From Przewalskia tangutica (lineage: Eukaryota; Streptophyta; Magnoliopsida; Solanales; Solanaceae): a stretch of 64,000 nt of DNA. The notes under the pieces were generated by a model. That model searched no databases. It saw only the letters and a program-made list of their open reading frames with translations, and was not told the DNA's origin. The position numbers were made by a program, and so were the translations under genes. The stretch spans positions 47,009,142 through 47,073,141 of the forward strand of contig CM056733.1 in NCBI GenBank assembly GCA_029844215.1, in the 5' to 3' direction. Numbering within the stretch: position 1 is the stretch's first letter; each line of letters starts with the position of its first letter. Of this stretch, positions 60,134 through 64,000 are shown one piece after another.

Positions 60134-60146
60134 GCTCACGATACCA
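60134..60146 (-). other. Primer binding site of TR-GAG-3, altered
   Basis: Minus strand TGGTATCGTGAGC: the Met-tRNA site with CAG replaced by CGTG. Four bases inside the 5' LTR, as expected. Confidence 0.8.
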
Positions 60147-60769
60147 CTTTTGTAACGACCCGTTCGGGGGCGTTCTTGGTGCCTTACCGGGCACCTAGCG
60201 ATACACACATCGAGAAAATCAGCGGAACATAAAACATGAGTCATTATACAAGAGATATAATAAATAAGCAGGCCAACCAAAGCGGTTGCCTTGGTATATC
60301 ATAAAACACGAGCAGTTTAATCCTTTTACAACCACCTGCCCATGATTACTGGACCTCTAAGATATCTGATGACTATGGCGGGACGGGGCCCGCCATACCT
60401 GAATGTACAGAACCTACAACTCGAGAACACCTGCAAAGATAAGCCTCGGAGAAAGCGGAGCTTGAATCTGTTGGCGTGATCCTATGGCGAGGATCACGGC
60501 CGATGTACCTCTACTGCGGCGTGAGCGGCCCGAAGAGTCGATCTGGTACCAAGTATGTGGCTATGCAATCACGTAAATGAAATCATACTAGTCTATATAA
60601 AGCGGGAGACATGTATGATAACCAAACTACGATTCCTGACATAAAGCGATCATCACTCCGATATAACTATGGGTCTCGCGCCCAACATCAATCGGGTCGC
60701 GTCGGCGCGTGCCCGGAATCTTTGCATCGGTGTAGACATGTCCATGTGACCTCAGCAACAAGACCAATC

Positions 60770-61085
60770 CGGATGGAAGCATACGTGCGCTACGCGTCGT
60801 GTCGGTATGTCAAAGAAACAATAAGACAACTTTCCAAATGGGCGCATGCGTGCGCTTCGCATCGTGTCGATATGTCGAGAGGAAACAATAGGGCGGCATT
60901 CCAAATGGGCGCATACGTGCGCTACGCATCGTGTCGATATGTCAAAGAAATCCTGGCGATAATCAAAATGGAAACATACGTGCGCTACGCATCGTGTCGA
61001 TATATCAGCGATTAACCACAAGACCTTAACCAAAATGGAAGCATGCGTGCGCTACGCGTCGTGTCGGTATGTCGAAGTGATTAAC
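60770..61085. repeat. LTR minisatellite, about 64-70 bp x 5, 5' LTR
   Basis: Same five units in the same order as 55131-55450. Confidence 0.88.
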
Positions 61086-62927
61086 AACAATAATACTATC
61101 AGCGAGGCGTGCGTGGAATTTCTCGTCACTTTGAAGCGCGTCGAGTAAGTTCTCAACAAGTCAACCGACCCTCCATGAGAGGCAGCGGTAACACGGAAAT
61201 ACAACGCTTTGCACAACAAAGGTTATCACAATAAGCATAGCCAAGCTTCACAACAACAAGCGTAGGCAAGTTTCACAACAACACAAAGTACTTTCATTTT
61301 ATACCAAAGTCAGGGTTTTAACCCCAAGTACTACATCGTAAGTTTTTTTAAAGAGATCCATTTCTTTTATAAAAGTCACCCGATACCGTAGTATTAGAAT
61401 GACCAACCCATTCCTTTTCAAAACCAAGTAACAACATTCTTTTCCTAAGTTCGGTTGCCTAGTTTGATTACTCAAGCTTCGTTTCAAATGGTTTCATAGT
61501 TCCCAAACTTAATCACTTGATTCCTTTTTAGAACAATTAAGTAACATATGTCATATCGTGAGTAGTTTATTCTTGTTTATAACGATCTTATTACGACCGT
61601 GATCTAGAAAATGTAATATCATTTTGTCTCATCTTAGCTTATGCGGATGGAGGTTTCTCTTGGTTTTAATACAACACATCATTATTCAATACATTTTCCT
61701 TTTATTAGCATTTGCGGTGGTGCGTCGATACGTTCGACTCGAAATCGGTAAAACATTATCCACTTTAAAAACCAAGTACTCATTACTCACGAATGAGGTT
61801 TCACACAAACATCCACATTAAAACAAATAAGTTAAGTATCTTATCTTATAAGATCAAGTCTCTTAACTTCTAACGTCAGTAAACCATTTTCATTTACATA
61901 AGGTCGTTATAACTAACTTCCCGTAAAGCTATTATAACACCTATGTTTTAAACCAACCAAATCACTTAGCACGTATGCGTCTACCGTACTACATAGTTCA
62001 CAACAATCATGCTAGAAAAGATAGGAAGAGGTTCACATACCTCGCGACGATTTATCGACGATAAGCAAAATGCTCCAAGTACTACAACGCACTAGCCCTT
62101 TCCACCTCGAGTAGAATCGCTACTCTTAGTACTTTCACTATAAAGGTCTGGCGTCTATTAACCCCCAAAACATAAGTTTCTATCTTTACATAGAAAATTC
62201 GTGACACCTCCCATGGCAGCGTAAATCTCTCCTCTATCGAGGTGGCTACCAAGCCAACCGGGGGTTTACCGTCTAACCGGGCGTGTACAATTCTACACAA
62301 ACTCTTTGCAATACGATCTATGTAAATCTGATTTAGTTCGATTCTTAATTCTTGGGCTTAAGTCAAAAGACATTGCGAATCTAAGTATAGTTCCATATAT
62401 AGTATCTTCAACTATATATCCTAAAAACATGTAATTTCCAATTACAATAGAGGACAAGATAATTACCTCGATAAGCCCAAAATTATCCGAGTTTAATGTG
62501 GCTCTGAGCAAGGTTTAGCTCATCAGTGCGCTCGAACCACTCGAACAACCCTTAGAAGTTCTAACCAACCTACTCAATTCTTGACCAAGTATGAAGATTT
62601 CCTTAGGGTTTCGGTTTGAGACTAAAAGGACAAAGGTAGTATTTAGGACTCTCGTAAAGAGGTATCTTTGGAATACTACAAGGTACAAGGCTAAGGTATT
62701 TTGGGCATTATAACAATACTAGGGAGTATTTCTATACCTGACAAAGGGTATTATCTGAAAACAACTAGGCTAGGGGGTACCCGGCTAGCACCATGAGAGG
62801 AACCGCTTCTCGGCCAAAGGCCACAAGGAGGAGGGAGGAGGAGGCTTAGGGCGAGAGCTACTAGAGGAGGAGGGATTTCAAGACTTAGACAAAGTGAGGA
62901 GTGAATGAATAAGTCTTCACAAGGAGG

Positions 62928-62938
62928 GGTATTTATAG
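62928..62938 (-). promoter_or_regulatory. TATA box of TR-GAG-3 5' LTR
   Basis: CTATAAATACC on the minus strand with a CCATTGGTTGG-type element upstream. Would drive the TR-GAG-3 RNA. Confidence 0.62.
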
Positions 62939-63606
62939 CAAACCCAGGCCAACCAATGGCAAGATCTAGCCAAGTGCAAGGCAAGTGTAAGGCAAGATCA
63001 AGCCAAGTGCACCCTAGACCCTACTCCTTAAAACCCTCACAAATATCTACACAAATATCAAGCCCAACTTGCCCCTTGTTTTGGCCAGTCGCCCACTTGT
63101 CTCCGTTGTGAGGTGACACATGTCACCCTCCGTTGGTCGAATGTTTCGTCTCTCGGAAAAATCCGCCAAAAAAACAAAGCGACATAGCCGAATTTTCCTT
63201 CGCAAGTTCTGTAAGCGTTTAGTCAGCGACTCTAGCAAGGTGTTGTGCCCAAATGTAAAATCGGCCAAAGGGTGCCACATGGGGTGACACGTGTGCCCCA
63301 TTCGCCAGAATATTTCGTCTTCGAAAATATCCAATTCTGAAATCTCAAAAACAAAGCGGGCCCCAAAGCCAGTAAATTTCTCCGTGGGCCCAGCGTGACC
63401 ATTTAGAAAATAAAATCTCAAAATTCTAATATAATCTATGAAGTCCAAATACCAAATCTGGGAATCCAATTCCCATTAACGAACCTTTTTCTTCACAAAT
63501 AGCAGGAAACTTTTAGTGAAAACTCAATCTTTCTTTCTTTTCAAAATTTTCAGTACTCTCGTGCGTGCGTCCTCACATACATACCACTGCAACTACGGGT
63601 ATAACG

Positions 63607-64000
63607 GATATGATCGAAGTAGGGACTCCATGCGATCGACGATCTCTCGGATGTAAATCTGGCATAATCCTCGGTAGAAAAAGTCGTCTGACGGGAAGAA
63701 AGTGGGCTGATTTAAATCGGCTGTCGACGATAACCCATATAGAATCATGTCTCCTGCGAGTGCGAGGTAATCTGTGATGAAGTCCATGTTGATTACCTCC
63801 CACTTCCAGTCGGGATCTCTATCGCTGTAACAAACCACCGGGCCTCACGGTGCTCTACGCTTCGCTGCGACAACGCGGCGAGCTACGAACTCTGCAGCGT
63901 CCTCTTCAAGCCATCCGCAATACACGGATCTAAGGTCGTGGTACATCTTGGTCGACCCGGATGGATAGAAATGCTTGTGTGTGCTTCCCAGAACCTCTGC
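63607..64000 (-). pseudogene. pol: Integrase, zinc-binding region and first half of core
   Basis: Minus strand from the right edge. A zinc-region relic with STKMYHDLR and EEDAAEFVARR (about 63870-63980) has lost its cysteine pair (reads RRVVAAKR). Then come WKWEVINMDFIT, with the first catalytic aspartate at 63782-63784, HDSIWVIVDSRFKSAHFLPV, and HGVPTSIIS ending exactly at the insertion. The next expected residue is the second catalytic aspartate (I-S-D in this family). The two frames involved (63593-63838 and 63573-63803) overlap, so one indel separates them. The remainder of the enzyme is at 53608-54507. Confidence 0.85.

Larger units (their letters stand above)
54508..63606 (-). mobile_element. 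TR-GAG-3: complete gag-only LTR element (9099 bp), TSD GATAT
   Basis: 3' LTR 54508-57959, internal 57960-60150, 5' LTR 60151-63606. GATAT flanks it at 54503-54507 and 63607-63611. The outer LTR bases are altered (TATAACGACC on the left, ...TATAACG on the right), while the inner edges keep TGTAACGACC and TATAACA. The internal region holds gag and primer site without pol. It lies in the integrase of the minus gypsy. Confidence 0.9.
60151..63606 (-). repeat. 5' LTR of TR-GAG-3 (3456 bp)
   Basis: TGTAACGACCC to CTACGGGTATAACG. Pairs with 54508-57959. TATA at 62928-62938 (minus). GACACGTGTG at 63286-63295 is a one-base variant of the G-box palindrome. Confidence 0.93.
51176..64000 (-). mobile_element. 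Minus-strand Ty3/gypsy element with integrase, split by TR-GAG-3 (right end outside)
   Basis: 3' LTR 51176-53548, then internal region 53549-54507 and, past the insertion, 63607-64000. The internal order on the minus strand is integrase zinc region, core start, (insertion), core end, C-terminal domain, polypurine tract, LTR. Reverse transcriptase and gag would lie right of the window. It sits in the plus LTR at 48935; target duplicate on this side AGTCT (51171-51175). Confidence 0.85.

Overview
The window looks like a gene-free block of heterochromatin from a flowering plant. I see no host gene, tRNA, rRNA or CRISPR array. Nearly every base can be assigned to nested LTR retrotransposons of the Ty3/gypsy type. 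The evidence is TG...CA termini, 5-bp target-site duplications (TSDs), initiator-Met-tRNA primer sites (TGGTATCAGAGC), polypurine tracts, gag zinc knuckles and integrase fragments. The integrase and gag wording recalls elements common in asterids such as Solanaceae, but I cannot name the species.

Layout, in + coordinates. (1) 1-7910: a gag-only element with ~3.7-kb LTRs on the minus strand (TR-GAG-1, cut by the window edge). It sits inside an old plus-strand LTR (LTR0, 7911-9508). (2) 9509-47967: an old plus-strand Ty3/gypsy array, LTR1-internal1-LTR2-internal2. LTR1 is split by a solo LTR (10197-13901, TSD GTAGT) and by a second gag-only element, family C (14717-34046, TSD TCTAG). Family C is itself split by TR-GAG-2 (23822-33061, plus strand, TSD TTTTC). 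Internal1 (35478-39309) carries broken RNase H and integrase. Internal2 (from 42542) is split by a solo LTR (43873-47155, TSD GAAGT). (3) 47968-64000: a nest still open at the right edge. Internal2 is interrupted by a minus LTR (47968), that by a plus LTR (48935), that by a minus-strand gypsy with integrase (51176), and its integrase by TR-GAG-3 (54508-63606, TSD GATAT).

The gag-only elements (TR-GAG-1, -2, -3 and family C) have 3.4-4.1-kb LTRs around an internal region of only ~1.9-2.2 kb. That region holds primer site, gag, an unassigned conserved block and polypurine tract, with no protease, reverse transcriptase or integrase. They would depend on an autonomous partner. The pol-bearing elements (9509-47967 and 51176-64000) are related to such a partner but are themselves broken.

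Most LTRs share a plan: a GACACGTGTC G-box, CCAAT and TATAAATACC promoter near the 5' end, and a conserved 3' third. Between them lies a slot holding a different minisatellite in nearly every subfamily. Differences between sister LTRs are concentrated as small indels at CNG motifs, more so towards the right end. This suggests systematic base-calling error at methylated sites and makes every frameshift here uncertain.
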